A stretch of 64,000 nucleotides of DNA from Flavobacteriales bacterium UBA1986. Lineage in GTDB: Bacteria; Bacteroidota; Bacteroidia; Flavobacteriales_G; Salibacteraceae. The stretch's first letter is position 1; the number at the start of each line of letters is the position of its first letter. Where the stretch lies: assembly GCA_002336245.1 (NCBI GenBank), contig DDDG01000003.1:62438-126437 (forward strand), written 5' to 3'. The translations under genes and the position numbers were made by a program. Below the pieces are notes generated by a model that did not search any database, was not told the origin of the DNA, and saw nothing but the letters and a program-made list of their open reading frames with translations. This document shows positions 25,859-34,753 of the stretch, in pieces.

Positions 25859-26982
25859 GTAAGACGAGCTTTCAGATAATAACCTAGCCAATAAAAACGC
25901 TCAAACAAAAACCTTCTGAAGTAGAAGACCAGGTGTCTCAACTGAGGCTTTCCTTGATAATCGTGGATGCAACCATTGCATTTATCGTCGAGGATACTCT
26001 TTCGGTACGTGAGGTTCTGGGCTCTAAAGAAAATGTCTTCTCCACCCTCTTCACGTAAACTTCCAATCTTATCACTGGCAACAGCACAGTAGTATAGATC
26101 CCCTCGCGCGTCCATGGTCAAACCTTCCTCTTTCCAATCGCAGCCAAGAAGGCGTTCTTTTTTATCGGCCGATAAAAAATGGTACAAAGCGAAGTACTTA
26201 AACTTCACCATGAAATTCTGCGCTTCGTAATAACGTGAGTGAAAGAATTCCGTGCTGCTCTGAACGCTTTTGTCCAAAAGAACTGAAAACTGATCCATCA
26301 ACTTATTGGATTCGATTCGTTTGTTTTCAATTCCCACTCGATACTTAATGTCGAAGAGATTCCGCTTGGCATATTCATCCAGCTCGATCATTTGGTCGAC
26401 GTTGTGCTTGATGACCGTGCAACCCACATCGATGCTGTCGCAGTACAAATGTTTGTTCTGCATGATTTCCTTGATGGAATAGTCTGTTTTCGGGAAAACG
26501 TTCTTTCCACGAACTACATTGTGCGTCTGGCCGTATCCGTCTAAACTGATGGAAACATGAAACTTCACACCCTTTTCCTTACAGAGTTTGTAGATCTCTT
26601 TTAGCGCAGGAAACATCGGCTTATGATTGAAGCCGTGAGTGATGATGTTGAGATACTTCAGGGATGGCAGTCGAAGAATTGCTTCGGCATATTTCGGAAG
26701 TTCCTTCACCAAGGTTGGCTCACCACCATTAATTCCTAGCGCTCTTACTTTCTTGAAAAGCGGGTCGGCCATGAACCTTTCGAACTCATCCAAATCAAAC
26801 TCATTGGAGTAATCCATCTTCCAGATGTTGCACATCACACAACGTGAGTTGCAGAGGTATGTCATGGGCAGCTGAACCACCTTCGGGTACTTCTTGGCAA
26901 ATCCAGTTTGGGGCGACCAATAAGAAGTGACAACATACTTTACGTTGCGAAGAAACTTGTGGAGAGAGGAGTTTACATCCAT
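25855..26982 (-). CDS. Radical SAM protein with SPASM-like C-terminus
   Basis: A 375-residue radical SAM enzyme. The cluster-binding motif is C44-x3-C48-x2-C51 in LPMTYLCNSRCVMCNIW; GINGGEPTLVKELP is the GGE SAM-contact motif. Additional Cys lie in the last third (LLGCDWKEEG, LYYCAVASD, CNGCIHDYQG), arranged like a SPASM/twitch auxiliary Fe-S site. Such proteins in glycan clusters can act on sugars or on peptides; the substrate here is unknown. It is first in the leftward operon (radical SAM, pyruvyltransferase, GT4, GT2), with its own TAATTTTG element 12 bases before the ATG. Confidence 0.85.
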   Translation of the reverse strand: MDVNSSLHKFLRNVKYVVTSYWSPQTGFAKKYPKVVQLPMTYLCNSRCVMCNIWKMDYSNEFDLDEFERFMADPLFKKVRALGINGGEPTLVKELPKYAEAILRLPSLKYLNIITHGFNHKPMFPALKEIYKLCKEKGVKFHVSISLDGYGQTHNVVRGKNVFPKTDYSIKEIMQNKHLYCDSIDVGCTVIKHNVDQMIELDEYAKRNLFDIKYRVGIENKRIESNKLMDQFSVLLDKSVQSSTEFFHSRYYEAQNFMVKFKYFALYHFLSADKKERLLGCDWKEEGLTMDARGDLYYCAVASDKIGSLREEGGEDIFFRAQNLTYRKSILDDKCNGCIHDYQGKPQLRHLVFYFRRFLFERFYWLGYYLKARLT

Positions 26983-26993
26983 TGCTAGGTCTG

Positions 26994-27001
26994 CAAAATT
27001 A
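26994..27001 (-). promoter_or_regulatory. -7 promoter element of the pyruvyltransferase operon
   Basis: The minus strand reads TAATTTTG, a perfect TAnnTTTG, ending 11 bases before the ATG at 26982. A TTTG lies 15 bases upstream, shorter than the usual spacing. Confidence 0.55.
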
Positions 27002-27065
27002 TCACATTCGGCATACCAAATTCCTTGGTGACCGACGATAGTGTTGACAAATGTGAAGATGGCAA

Positions 27066-27095
27066 TTGTATGTTCTCCATCTAAAATTACTTTTG
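27066..27095 (+). promoter_or_regulatory. Complete Bacteroidota promoter, TTG-N19-TACTTTTG
   Basis: TTG at 27066-27068, exactly 19 bases, then TACTTTTG at 27088-27095. The ATG at 27115 follows 19 bases later. It is divergent with the operon promoter at 26994-27001, in a 132-base gap. Confidence 0.7.
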
Positions 27096-27114
27096 TCGCC
27101 TAAGCCAATGTGCA

Positions 27115-27984
27115 ATGGGTCTGATTGATTTCTTAAAATATCCACTTCACCTCTATCGCAAAGCCTATTCTAAAGGGGTTTATTCTCCTTGGGACGACCC
27201 AGAGCGATCTTACATGCTCGACCCAAAGCATCAAAGCTTGCTGATTGAAGAAATTGCCGGTGAGATGCAAGTCTTCTCAAATGCGAAATTCGGAACCAAG
27301 CTAAGCCTCGCAGAGGCTGCAACCATCGTTGAGAATTTTTTAGACGTTTATAGAAACAAGCCCTTTTTAGACAATCAGGGAGGATCTCCTTTTACGAATG
27401 CCTTAGCAGTTTTCTTCTCGATTCGAGTTTTGAAACCGAAGGTGATCGTCGAGAGCGGCGTATGGAAAGGCATGACCACCTACCTCATGCATAAAGCCAA
27501 TCCCGATGCAAAAATCCACTGTTTCGACCTCTCCTTTGGAAAGTTGGAATATCGATGTCCGATGGCCGAATACCATGAACACGATTGGGGTAAATATGAA
27601 TTTACGGAAGAAATAAGTGCTGATGATGTGGCCTTCTTCGATTGTCATGTCGACCACTCATTGCGCATTCTTGAAGCGCACAAGAAAGGGTTTCGACAGC
27701 TCATCGTCGACGACAACCCTCCTCTACACAAGCTCTATTCCTTTGGCCTACCTCCCTTCCCAACGGCCGATATGATTTTGAACGAGGACTTAAAAGACGG
27801 TGAAAAAATACGTTGGGTGTGGAATACGAAGAACAAGGAATACACAGTCGATGGAAAACGCTTCAATGAAGCTAAATCGCTCTTGCTTTCATCAGATGCT
27901 TTCCCGGAGGTTTCTTCCACCTCCCGTTACGGCGTGAAGCGAGGAACCCACTCCTTTCTATCTTATGTGACGCTGAGCTCCTAA
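27115..27984 (+). CDS. Class I SAM methyltransferase-like protein (CmcI/cephalosporin-hydroxylase-like fold)
   Basis: A 289-residue protein with a Rossmann methyltransferase core: PKVIVESGVWKGMTTYLMHKA is a motif I of the VE-x-G-x-x-x-G type, followed by AKIHCFDLSFGKL (acidic end of strand 2) and VAFFDCHVDHSLRILEAHKKG. RQLIVDDNPP resembles the late acidic motif of the CmcI/TylF-like group. A stand-alone rightward gene with a complete promoter, it converges on the PhyH gene with a 4-base overlap. It is probably a sugar O-methyltransferase in this cluster; assignment rests on the fold only. Confidence 0.65.
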   Translation: MGLIDFLKYPLHLYRKAYSKGVYSPWDDPERSYMLDPKHQSLLIEEIAGEMQVFSNAKFGTKLSLAEAATIVENFLDVYRNKPFLDNQGGSPFTNALAVFFSIRVLKPKVIVESGVWKGMTTYLMHKANPDAKIHCFDLSFGKLEYRCPMAEYHEHDWGKYEFTEEISADDVAFFDCHVDHSLRILEAHKKGFRQLIVDDNPPLHKLYSFGLPPFPTADMILNEDLKDGEKIRWVWNTKNKEYTVDGKRFNEAKSLLLSSDAFPEVSSTSRYGVKRGTHSFLSYVTLSS

Positions 27985-28817
27985 GAATCGGAGTAGCTCA
28001 TTTTAATCAGCCTCTTTCCAACTTTTTCCAGAAAGGTTTTATAGCTGGAGCGCTTTGCCTTGGCTTTGCTCTTTGGGAATTTCTTTTTAAGAAACTCCGG
28101 ACCTCCTCCCCGAAGCACAATGGGTGCTCCTCTTGAGACAAATACTTTATCCAAACTTTGATAGGCAATGCGAAACGCCCGTCGGTGCTTGTCGGATTTT
28201 GTAGCGTCGCTGCCATGCACCATAAACTGACTGAAGAGCAAAACATCACCCTCTTGCATCTCCAAGTACACCTTTTGCGACTCGTCTATCAAACCTTCAC
28301 GGATTCGATCGTGATGCGCAGATCCTTCCTTCCGATACCAATCGTAGCCGCCCTTTGTATGGGAACCAGGAATGACTCGCAAACAACCATTCTCTTTTGT
28401 CGCATCGTCCAAGGCAATCCAGCAAATCACTTTTGGTGGTTCGTCAGGACGATTTAGAAAGTCTTGATGCCAAGGCACTTCATTGTCAATTTCCTTGGGC
28501 TTGAAGATTAGGGAGTTCACATAGAGCATAATGTCCTCTCCTAATAAAGGGACCAATGCATCTAGAATTCTTGGGTTTTTGGCAAAGTCTTGAAATTCAG
28601 GGTGCCGCTGAAAAAGGTCGTACAGCACTCCTTGATCGCTGATGTGACCCATGTAGTATCGCTCGAACGGGTCTTCCAATCCTTGATCGGCATACTCAAC
28701 TATCGCCGATACCAGCTTCTTCAAATTCTGAGTCTCCTCTTTGCTAAAGACCCCACGTAAGATTTGGGCACCGTCTTCTTTGAGAAGGAATTCATCTGGA
28801 GATTTAGTTGAACTCAT
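27981..28817 (-). CDS. PhyH-family Fe(II)/2-oxoglutarate dioxygenase
   Basis: A 278-residue enzyme of the phytanoyl-CoA dioxygenase family. Iron ligands fit H117 and D119 in WHQDF and H201 in FMVHGSD; the 2-oxoglutarate-binding Arg is probably in HRRAFRIAYQ about ten residues further on. VIPGSHTKGG is a family mark. Such enzymes hydroxylate or desaturate small molecules; in glycan clusters they may act on a sugar, lipid or substituent. It is the last gene of the sulfotransferase operon, 3 bases after the GINT-like gene. A basic tail (KKFPKSKAKAKR) follows the domain. Confidence 0.85.
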   Translation of the reverse strand: MSSTKSPDEFLLKEDGAQILRGVFSKEETQNLKKLVSAIVEYADQGLEDPFERYYMGHISDQGVLYDLFQRHPEFQDFAKNPRILDALVPLLGEDIMLYVNSLIFKPKEIDNEVPWHQDFLNRPDEPPKVICWIALDDATKENGCLRVIPGSHTKGGYDWYRKEGSAHHDRIREGLIDESQKVYLEMQEGDVLLFSQFMVHGSDATKSDKHRRAFRIAYQSLDKVFVSRGAPIVLRGGGPEFLKKKFPKSKAKAKRSSYKTFLEKVGKRLIKMSYSDS

Positions 28818-28820
28818 GTC

Positions 28821-29723
28821 TTAAACTTTTGATTTCATCTTGGCACTTAGCAAACGAATGGCTTTCAAGAAGGAAAAATAGCTTCTTTTCCCATCAATGA
28901 GGGTCTTGTCCCCAAACGCGTTGATGGTATGAATCCCATTTTTATAACGCCCAAAGGTATCGGCTTTTAGCTCCATGAATTCTTCTTCCTTGAAGCTCTT
29001 CTCATTCAGCTCCATGATTTTGTAAAGAACAATGCTTTTACCATAAGAGTCGGAACAATTTTGCGCCGGCCTGTACAATTCCCCTTCTACTTCGAAAATG
29101 GCCCCTGCCGACCGACTTCCCCGAGGGTTCGACTTATGTGGGTTCTGCGAATGAGCTTTCCACTCTGAACCCAGCTTTGAAGAGAAGTAGATGTGTAAGT
29201 CTTGATTGCCATACGATTCCCTAGCCTTAGTGCAAAACAAGTAGTACAAATCATCGTGGTGGATGATGGTTCCGTCTACAATGTCTTCCCCTTTCATCAA
29301 AAGCTTCTCTTCGACAAATCTTCCTTCTGAAAAAGCGTAGAGTCTGAGATCTTCTCGTGCCGAGGATTCAGGAATGCAAAAAAGCTTTTCACCTTCCTGA
29401 AAAGTAAAAGGATACGAAAGATGAGTTTCAGATTCAATTCCAATTGAAGAAAGTTCCACAGGAGTCTTGGCTGCATCGAACTGCACAATCTTTCCAATTC
29501 GTTCGCTGAAGCTGTAGTATTCGCACAAAACCATGGAGGAATTTGGAATGGGAAAGGGATCTGCGAGAAAGTAATCCTTGCCCTTCTCCACCCATTGAAT
29601 CTCATCGAAGAAAGTGGGGTCGCTAAAAAGCTGTTTTATGGGTTTATCAATGAGGCCAATATTCCAGTCCTCTTCCATGAAGTAATGCTGCAGTTTGGAT
29701 TTTATCTTTGCGAGTAATCCCAT
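28821..29723 (-). CDS. GINT-like beta-propeller protein (putative glycosyl hydrolase/transferase-type fold)
   Basis: A 300-residue protein. DYFLADPFPIPNSSMVLCEYYSF, with later stretches LSYPFTFQEGEKLFCIPES, DGTIIHHDDLYYLFCT and RSAGAIFEVEGELYRPAQNC, gives the repeating blades of a five-bladed propeller like the N-terminal module annotated as glucosamine inositolphosphorylceramide transferase 1 in bacteria. Such modules occur fused to or beside formyltransferases and sugar-modifying enzymes; the reaction here is not known. It sits inside the sulfotransferase operon, 12 bases after the oxidoreductase gene and 3 bases before the PhyH gene. Confidence 0.6.
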   Translation of the reverse strand: MGLLAKIKSKLQHYFMEEDWNIGLIDKPIKQLFSDPTFFDEIQWVEKGKDYFLADPFPIPNSSMVLCEYYSFSERIGKIVQFDAAKTPVELSSIGIESETHLSYPFTFQEGEKLFCIPESSAREDLRLYAFSEGRFVEEKLLMKGEDIVDGTIIHHDDLYYLFCTKARESYGNQDLHIYFSSKLGSEWKAHSQNPHKSNPRGSRSAGAIFEVEGELYRPAQNCSDSYGKSIVLYKIMELNEKSFKEEEFMELKADTFGRYKNGIHTINAFGDKTLIDGKRSYFSFLKAIRLLSAKMKSKV

Positions 29724-29735
29724 TTTATTCCAAGA

Positions 29736-30830
29736 CTAACAATACTGAACAAGACTATCGATGAGATCGGTAGAATCCAAAAATTGAATCCTCGATCCTC
29801 CTAAAGACACTATGTTCTTTACATCTTCAGCAGCTTTTACGTTCACTGGATAGGTCTCATACAAAGCATCCTTCAAGGTACTTTTTTGATCAATCAGACC
29901 AAAGCCCTTCAACTTCTTCATAATGGAATCAGCCGTTTGTGCTTGCAATTCAGCAGATGCGCTGTTCGAAGAATCGTTGATGACCAAATTATTCTCCGCC
30001 GTCCCACTGCTCGTTTTTGTAGAAACACATAAAACGATTTCCCCGTCCTTATGCTCTCGAGTATACCTAGAAGTATCCGAAATTAAATTGATGAGTTCAT
30101 CTTCATGCACATGAATGAAACTGAACTTGGTTTTCATCTCACCTGCAATGCGCAGAACGTAGTGCTCGCCAATGTGTGATTTAACGGATGGTTGAATCGT
30201 TTTCTCTTCGAACTCGAAATTTGGAATGTTGAAGTTTTTCGTTAAAACAAGCTGATTCGCCTCCAGTTCTCCCTGACTTTCAAGAAGTAGTTTTACCGAC
30301 TCACCGCTGAATTTTAATGACTCAATTTTGGTGTTCAAACGAACTTCAATATCCATTTCTTGAAGACTATTTTTCAAGCCAGAAATCATGTCGCCACATC
30401 CCAATGGGCAATATTCAAAGGGCGTTGTGTCGAGTCGCTTTTTTGTGATCAGACCGTAAAAATCGTCGAGTTTTCTGAAAACCGTAGCCCTTCCGCTGAG
30501 TCGATGCGCAAAGTAAAAAAGACTGTTGCGCAGGGAATTTAGTAAGGAAAGTCCGCTGGGCCGGGCAACAGTTACAGCGGGTTGAATTTGCATAACCTCC
30601 ATCGGAACTCCTTGCTCTTTCAAAACGCGATAGCCTTTCGACTTGTTCTTCAGCGTATGACATCCAACTTCTAAATTGCTGTATCCCCACAAATCTTTGG
30701 TATACCATGCACCTCCAAGAACCTCTTTATCGTCGATTACCAGGACAGATTTATTCTGTCGCTTTTGATCCATCGCGTAGATCAAATTTAAAGGGCTGGA
30801 GCCTACTATTATGAAGTCGTATTTCACCAT
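29736..30830 (-). CDS. FAD-dependent oxidoreductase (amine-oxidase/UDP-galactopyranose-mutase-like Rossmann fold)
   Basis: A 364-residue flavoprotein. The N-terminus YDFIIVGSSPLNLIYAM is a dinucleotide-binding strand with an altered GxGxxG (GSSPLN), followed by SVLVIDDKEVLGGAWYT, the acidic end of strand 2 and the GG(A)W turn typical of amine-oxidase-type enzymes. C-terminal KNIVSLGGSRIQFLDSTDLIDSL resembles the second FAD-contacting motif. The substrate is unknown; in this operon it may oxidise or desaturate a sugar. The weak first glycine motif leaves loss of FAD binding possible. It abuts the methyltransferase gene with no gap. Confidence 0.65.
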   Translation of the reverse strand: MVKYDFIIVGSSPLNLIYAMDQKRQNKSVLVIDDKEVLGGAWYTKDLWGYSNLEVGCHTLKNKSKGYRVLKEQGVPMEVMQIQPAVTVARPSGLSLLNSLRNSLFYFAHRLSGRATVFRKLDDFYGLITKKRLDTTPFEYCPLGCGDMISGLKNSLQEMDIEVRLNTKIESLKFSGESVKLLLESQGELEANQLVLTKNFNIPNFEFEEKTIQPSVKSHIGEHYVLRIAGEMKTKFSFIHVHEDELINLISDTSRYTREHKDGEIVLCVSTKTSSGTAENNLVINDSSNSASAELQAQTADSIMKKLKGFGLIDQKSTLKDALYETYPVNVKAAEDVKNIVSLGGSRIQFLDSTDLIDSLVQYC

Positions 30831-31487
30831 CTACAGCTTCTGCAATACTAAACACGAAGTGCGGAATGGCTTGAAGGCATTCGGCAGGTATTGAACCAAC
30901 TTTCGCCAATGTTGAAATTTGTAGAATGGCAGGCAAAGTCTTAATAGAGTGATGAGCAGTACCGATTTATTCTTGAGTAAGAAATCAACATAGGAGATGC
31001 TCTCTATGAGCTCTTCCTTCACAATTTTAGTGTTCGGAAAAAGTGCGTGAAGCTCTTCAAGGTTCGGGCGAAATAAGGTGTCGACCGGGTCGGCTACAAA
31101 TGGAAAGCGGTTTGAAACACTCACTACGAGGTAGCCTTTCGAAGGAATGACCTCCATAATGGATCTTGCAAATTTTTCTCGAGATTCAATGTTGGTAAGG
31201 ATGTTCGCACACAAAATGGAATTCAGTCCGGCCTGTTTCAACTTTTTAATAAACTCTGGGTCGTGAAGGTCACCGCAAAAATCTACGTCTGGACTCTGCT
31301 TAATATCAACATTGTACACTTTGCCTAACTCGCGCAGAGGTGACATCAGTACATCATTCACCCAGGGCTGAGTCTTCAACTGCTTTTCGTCGGAGGAACC
31401 AATGTTTCCTAAAGGAAAAATAGCCTCTCCCCGCTCCACCAATTCTTGAAGGCTTTTGCGCAACCAGCTAGCCTCTTCGCTCAGCAT
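30831..31487 (-). CDS. Small class I methyltransferase-like protein
   Basis: A 218-residue protein with a methyltransferase-like core: YNVDIKQSPDVDFCGDLHDP, LNSILCANILTNIESREKFARSI (post-motif helix) and VIPSKGYLVVSVSNRFPFVADPVDTLFRP resemble class I enzymes. A full glycine-rich motif I is not obvious, so SAM binding is uncertain. The N-terminus overlaps the upstream glycosyltransferase gene by 20 bases, and the stop abuts the oxidoreductase start. It probably methylates an intermediate of the same glycan, or it has become a non-catalytic partner. Confidence 0.6.
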   Translation of the reverse strand: MLSEEASWLRKSLQELVERGEAIFPLGNIGSSDEKQLKTQPWVNDVLMSPLRELGKVYNVDIKQSPDVDFCGDLHDPEFIKKLKQAGLNSILCANILTNIESREKFARSIMEVIPSKGYLVVSVSNRFPFVADPVDTLFRPNLEELHALFPNTKIVKEELIESISYVDFLLKNKSVLLITLLRLCLPFYKFQHWRKLVQYLPNAFKPFRTSCLVLQKL

Positions 31488-32355
31488 AAAAAAGGTTTTT
31501 TATGACACCCAATGTTCTCTTACGAAAGATGGTCTCTGGTTCTTGAAAAAATGAGTTCACTAAGAATCGAATGGCTTGCATGGGCTTATTCTCCAATGCC
31601 AAAGCAAGAGCCGTCATAGAATAGAACTCGCTCTTCACTTTCCGAACTGCCTTCGGGTTCCGGTAAGCTTGTTCCGAAAAAAGGGATTCAAAATATCCGT
31701 ATGCAACCTGGTACTCTTCTGAAGAAATACTGCTCATAGTACTCCCTTCATGAATGTAATATCCGCTGGTCGACTCTTGGATTCCTAAGATTGAATGCTT
31801 CATGGATATGCGTACAAAGAAATACCAATCTTCACTGACTTTGAACTTCCTATCCTCGCAAAACTTCAAATCTGAATCGAGAATGTCGCGAGCGATGAAG
31901 GCCCCATTCAAATGAATGAAATTCGATTCCAGAACTTTTGTCGTAATGTCTCCATCAAATCCTGTTTTTGTCCCGGTCAGCTTGCCTTCCGAATCCAAAT
32001 AATCGAATGGAAAGCAAAGGACCTTTGGAGAGGAAAGAGCCTCTAGGTTCTCAAATGCTTTTTCTAGATGATGAGGATACATCACATCGTCGGAATCGAA
32101 AAAGTTGACGTACCGGCCCTGAGCCTTTTCAAGTCCAAAATTTCTTGCAATGCCTCGCTCCTCATTCTCCTTCTTGAAATAGAGAATCTGAGGTGAGTTG
32201 TAGGAAGCCACAATCTCTTCGGTATTGTCCGTACTTCCGTCGTCTACCACAATAAGCTCGAAATCCTTGAAGCTTTGATTCAGCACCGAGTCGAGGGTTC
32301 GGCGAATCATGTGCGCTCGATTGTAGGTAGGAACTATGATGGAGAAAAAGGTCAC
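31468..32355 (-). CDS. Family 2 glycosyltransferase
   Basis: A 295-residue GT-A enzyme: FSIIVPTYNRAHMIRRTLDSV, FELIVVDDGSTDNTEEIV and GRYVNFFDSDDVMYP (DxDD metal site) are textbook family 2 motifs. SEDWYFFVRI, with its ED, is the probable catalytic-base region. The start is GTG overlapping the flippase stop (GTGA), and it should be affected by any polar effect of the stop codon in that flippase. The donor sugar cannot be inferred. Confidence 0.9.
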   Translation of the reverse strand: MTFFSIIVPTYNRAHMIRRTLDSVLNQSFKDFELIVVDDGSTDNTEEIVASYNSPQILYFKKENEERGIARNFGLEKAQGRYVNFFDSDDVMYPHHLEKAFENLEALSSPKVLCFPFDYLDSEGKLTGTKTGFDGDITTKVLESNFIHLNGAFIARDILDSDLKFCEDRKFKVSEDWYFFVRISMKHSILGIQESTSGYYIHEGSTMSSISSEEYQVAYGYFESLFSEQAYRNPKAVRKVKSEFYSMTALALALENKPMQAIRFLVNSFFQEPETIFRKRTLGVIKNLFYAERRG

Positions 32356-33836
32356 AGGGCTTTCTTAAACAATAGGGGTGTCATGCGTATTTCCTTCTTG
32401 AAGAGCGTCAAAGAAAATATGATAAACAGAAGGATGGGCAATAGATTCACAACATTGATGGACAAAACTTCTTTCATGCTTGGGTGACTGTGCGCTAAGA
32501 AAGCTAAGAAGTAGAGAATAAATATTGAAACAGACATGATGTGCTGTTTCTTCATTTGCATGAAACCATTTTGCAACTGATTGTGTCTTTTCAAGAAGAA
32601 AAGGGTCGCTAAAAACTGCGCCGCCTTTGTGAAAAGGGTTGCAAAACAAACGCCGATGATGCCATAAGATGGGATGAGTAGAAGGTTTAAACTGATGCCG
32701 ACAATCAAGGCCGTGAGACTGATGTATGGCAACACTCGCGTAAGCTTATTGTAGAAGAGCGTTATGGTATAAAGAACATAGTACAACTGCGGAATGTAGA
32801 TGAGCGAGAGAATTCCGAGGTATTCAATGCCGTCGTGAAACTTCTCGTCAATGAACACATTGAATATTAAGCTCGAACATGCAATCATGATCACGATCAC
32901 CGCCATCACAAACATGTGGAAGACCTTGTACAATTTTAATACATATTCAAAAGAACCCTCCTCCTTGCTTTGGAGCGACTTATATACTTGAGGCGAAAGG
33001 CTATTGAAGATTGAGTAGAGCAAAACCTGTATGGCCGTTCCAATTTGAAAAGCTAGATTGTATTTCCCAAGTTGACCCAAACTATCGTCGCCGAAGCTCT
33101 GCTCAACCATGATTTTGTCGATGTTGTTGTACAGAAAGAGCAAGATGAGATATGGAATCAGCGGCAGGGTGTAGTTTAAGGTTATCTGCAGGTAGCGCAG
33201 CTCAAAGTACAGGCGTTTCCACTTAGAGATGAAATAGATCAACAGAACTAATGCGACGGGGACAGTACCCGCAAAGCGACCTACAATACTTCCCAAAGCC
33301 CCAGCTTCGAAATAGAGAACCCCAACTAAAATTCCAGTAATTGAAAAGACAAAAAAGAGGATGGGAGTAATCGAGAAAGCCAGCACCTTCTCTTCATTTC
33401 TAAAATAGACCAAGAACAAGGTCTGCAGAATGGTGGCGATGGTAGTGAAGAATATGTACACCCCATACTCTGTATAGGTGAAGAGCTCATTGTTCAGGAG
33501 TAGATCGAAAATCCAATTGCCTTAGAAATGCAATATGACGCCAAGCACGGTGGCGATTAGACCTATGGCAAGAATGAGCGTGGATAGCAGGGAATCTACA
33601 AGCTTTGGCTGCTTGTAATATTGATAGTAATACCTTGAAAAAGCACCTTCCAAACCCAAACCGACAAGAATGGTGGCGATGCCAACAAAAAGAGAAGCAA
33701 GGGTTAAAATTCCATACTCTGCTTCTGATAGCTTCTCGCTGAAGACGGGAAGCAACAAAAAATTGATCCCCATTGGCAAAAAGCCAAGGACGATGTAAAT
33801 CGTTGTTGATTTCAGAAGTCCCTTGCATGGGCTCAT
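32352..33836 (-). pseudogene. Wzx-type oligosaccharide flippase interrupted by one in-frame TAA
   Basis: Two parts lie in the same frame: 33836-33525 gives 104 residues ending VLGVILHF, then TAA at 33524-33522, and the frame continues with GNWIFDLLLNNELF straight into a long membrane protein ending at 32352. Without the stop it would be one protein of about 494 residues, the normal length for this MATE-like family, with 12-14 membrane helices. There is no frameshift or missing segment, so the change is probably a single base (for example CAA to TAA). The second half could restart at GTG 33461 but would lack the first helices. Alternatives are a sequencing error or suppression. An intact flippase lies 918 bases to the right. 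Confidence 0.8.
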
Positions 33837-33864
33837 AGGGGTTATGTGCTATTCAGTTGACAGC

Positions 33865-34644
33865 TTACAAAGTGTACTTAAACTCCCCTAAAGTTTCACC
33901 ACATTTTTCCTTGAAAAACTGGAGCTGCTCTGCAGAGTAAAAGTCCTTCCATTGTTCGGTTGAAGCATTGCGAACGAAGACGTAACCTTCTTTAAAATTC
34001 TTGTCCTGAGCCGGCCTTCCTTGTGCACTCTCCACCTTTCGCATTCGATCGGGCTGAGATCGGCTTATCGCCTCTTCAAGCTCCTCTGGCTCAAACTCAC
34101 AGCCTAGGTCGTTTAAAAATTGGGCAAAAAGCGGATAGGGTTTGCTCATTAAATCTTCATATCGAAACACCCAATTGGCCTTCGATTTCCAGGAGGCAAT
34201 GTGGTCGAGATAGACCTCCAATCCATATTTAGGATCGCGCATGAAAGCATCGATATCTCCGGAAAACTGGACTTTCTTGTTGGCCTGCAGATACTTGAAA
34301 TAAGAAATCATAGTATCGCGTGGATCTCTCATAACGTACAGGAATCGCTCTGCCTCATCGAAGTCGTTGCGATGAGCTTCGTGTGTCTTCACCACTCGTG
34401 GCAAAACCTTTTGCTGCCAATCAAGACGCAGATCGTCCTTCCCAAATTCGGGCAACAAATTTCCCAAATTGTAAAAATTGACCTCCTCACCAGCTCGTTC
34501 CTTGATTGCTATGAAATTGGCTAGTACAAATCGCGTAAAAGTATTTCCCGTTTTCGGGAAAGATGCGAGCACAATGTCTTCCTTTTTCAATCCGCGGTAA
34601 GGCGAACCTTTGATGATATTTTTGAGTGTAGAAATCACTTTCAA
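33865..34644 (-). CDS. Sulfotransferase
   Basis: A 259-residue PAPS-dependent sulfotransferase that adds sulfate to an acceptor hydroxyl or amine. The 5'-phosphosulfate loop is ASFPKTGNTF at residues 27-36. The 3'-phosphate site is FLYVMRDPRDTMISYFKYLQ, and WVFRYEDLMSKPY is the next conserved stretch. Near the end, a basic RPAQDKNFKEGYVF matches the KGxxGDWK region but lacks its Gly-rich core. It is first in the seven-gene leftward operon, 28 bases before the flippase. The start is TTG. A TTTCTTTG, one mismatch from TAnnTTTG, is at 34652-34659. It probably sulfates the glycan. Confidence 0.9.
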   Translation of the reverse strand: MKVISTLKNIIKGSPYRGLKKEDIVLASFPKTGNTFTRFVLANFIAIKERAGEEVNFYNLGNLLPEFGKDDLRLDWQQKVLPRVVKTHEAHRNDFDEAERFLYVMRDPRDTMISYFKYLQANKKVQFSGDIDAFMRDPKYGLEVYLDHIASWKSKANWVFRYEDLMSKPYPLFAQFLNDLGCEFEPEELEEAISRSQPDRMRKVESAQGRPAQDKNFKEGYVFVRNASTEQWKDFYSAEQLQFFKEKCGETLGEFKYTL

Positions 34645-34735
34645 GACGGAACAAAGAAAGCCATTCTCAAAAGACGTTAAAGTTGGATTGTTGCTAAATA
34701 CTTTGAGGCCTTGCGTTGGCGTTTCAAAATCTCTT

Positions 34736-34743
34736 TAAAATTG
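34736..34743 (+). promoter_or_regulatory. Possible -7 element of the intact flippase gene
   Basis: TAAAATTG has one mismatch from TAnnTTTG and ends 10 bases before the ATG at 34754. A TTG at 34716-34718 lies 17 bases upstream of it. Confidence 0.3.
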
Positions 34744-34753
34744 CCTATCGAGC

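Noticed and set aside
27115..27984. Calling this gene a cephalosporin hydroxylase
   Set aside because: Only the methyltransferase-like fold is supported; nothing nearby suggests beta-lactam synthesis.
33461..33836. Two separate membrane proteins instead of one broken flippase
   Set aside because: The two parts share one frame with 20 codons of plausible flippase sequence between the stop and the second start, and together equal the normal family length.
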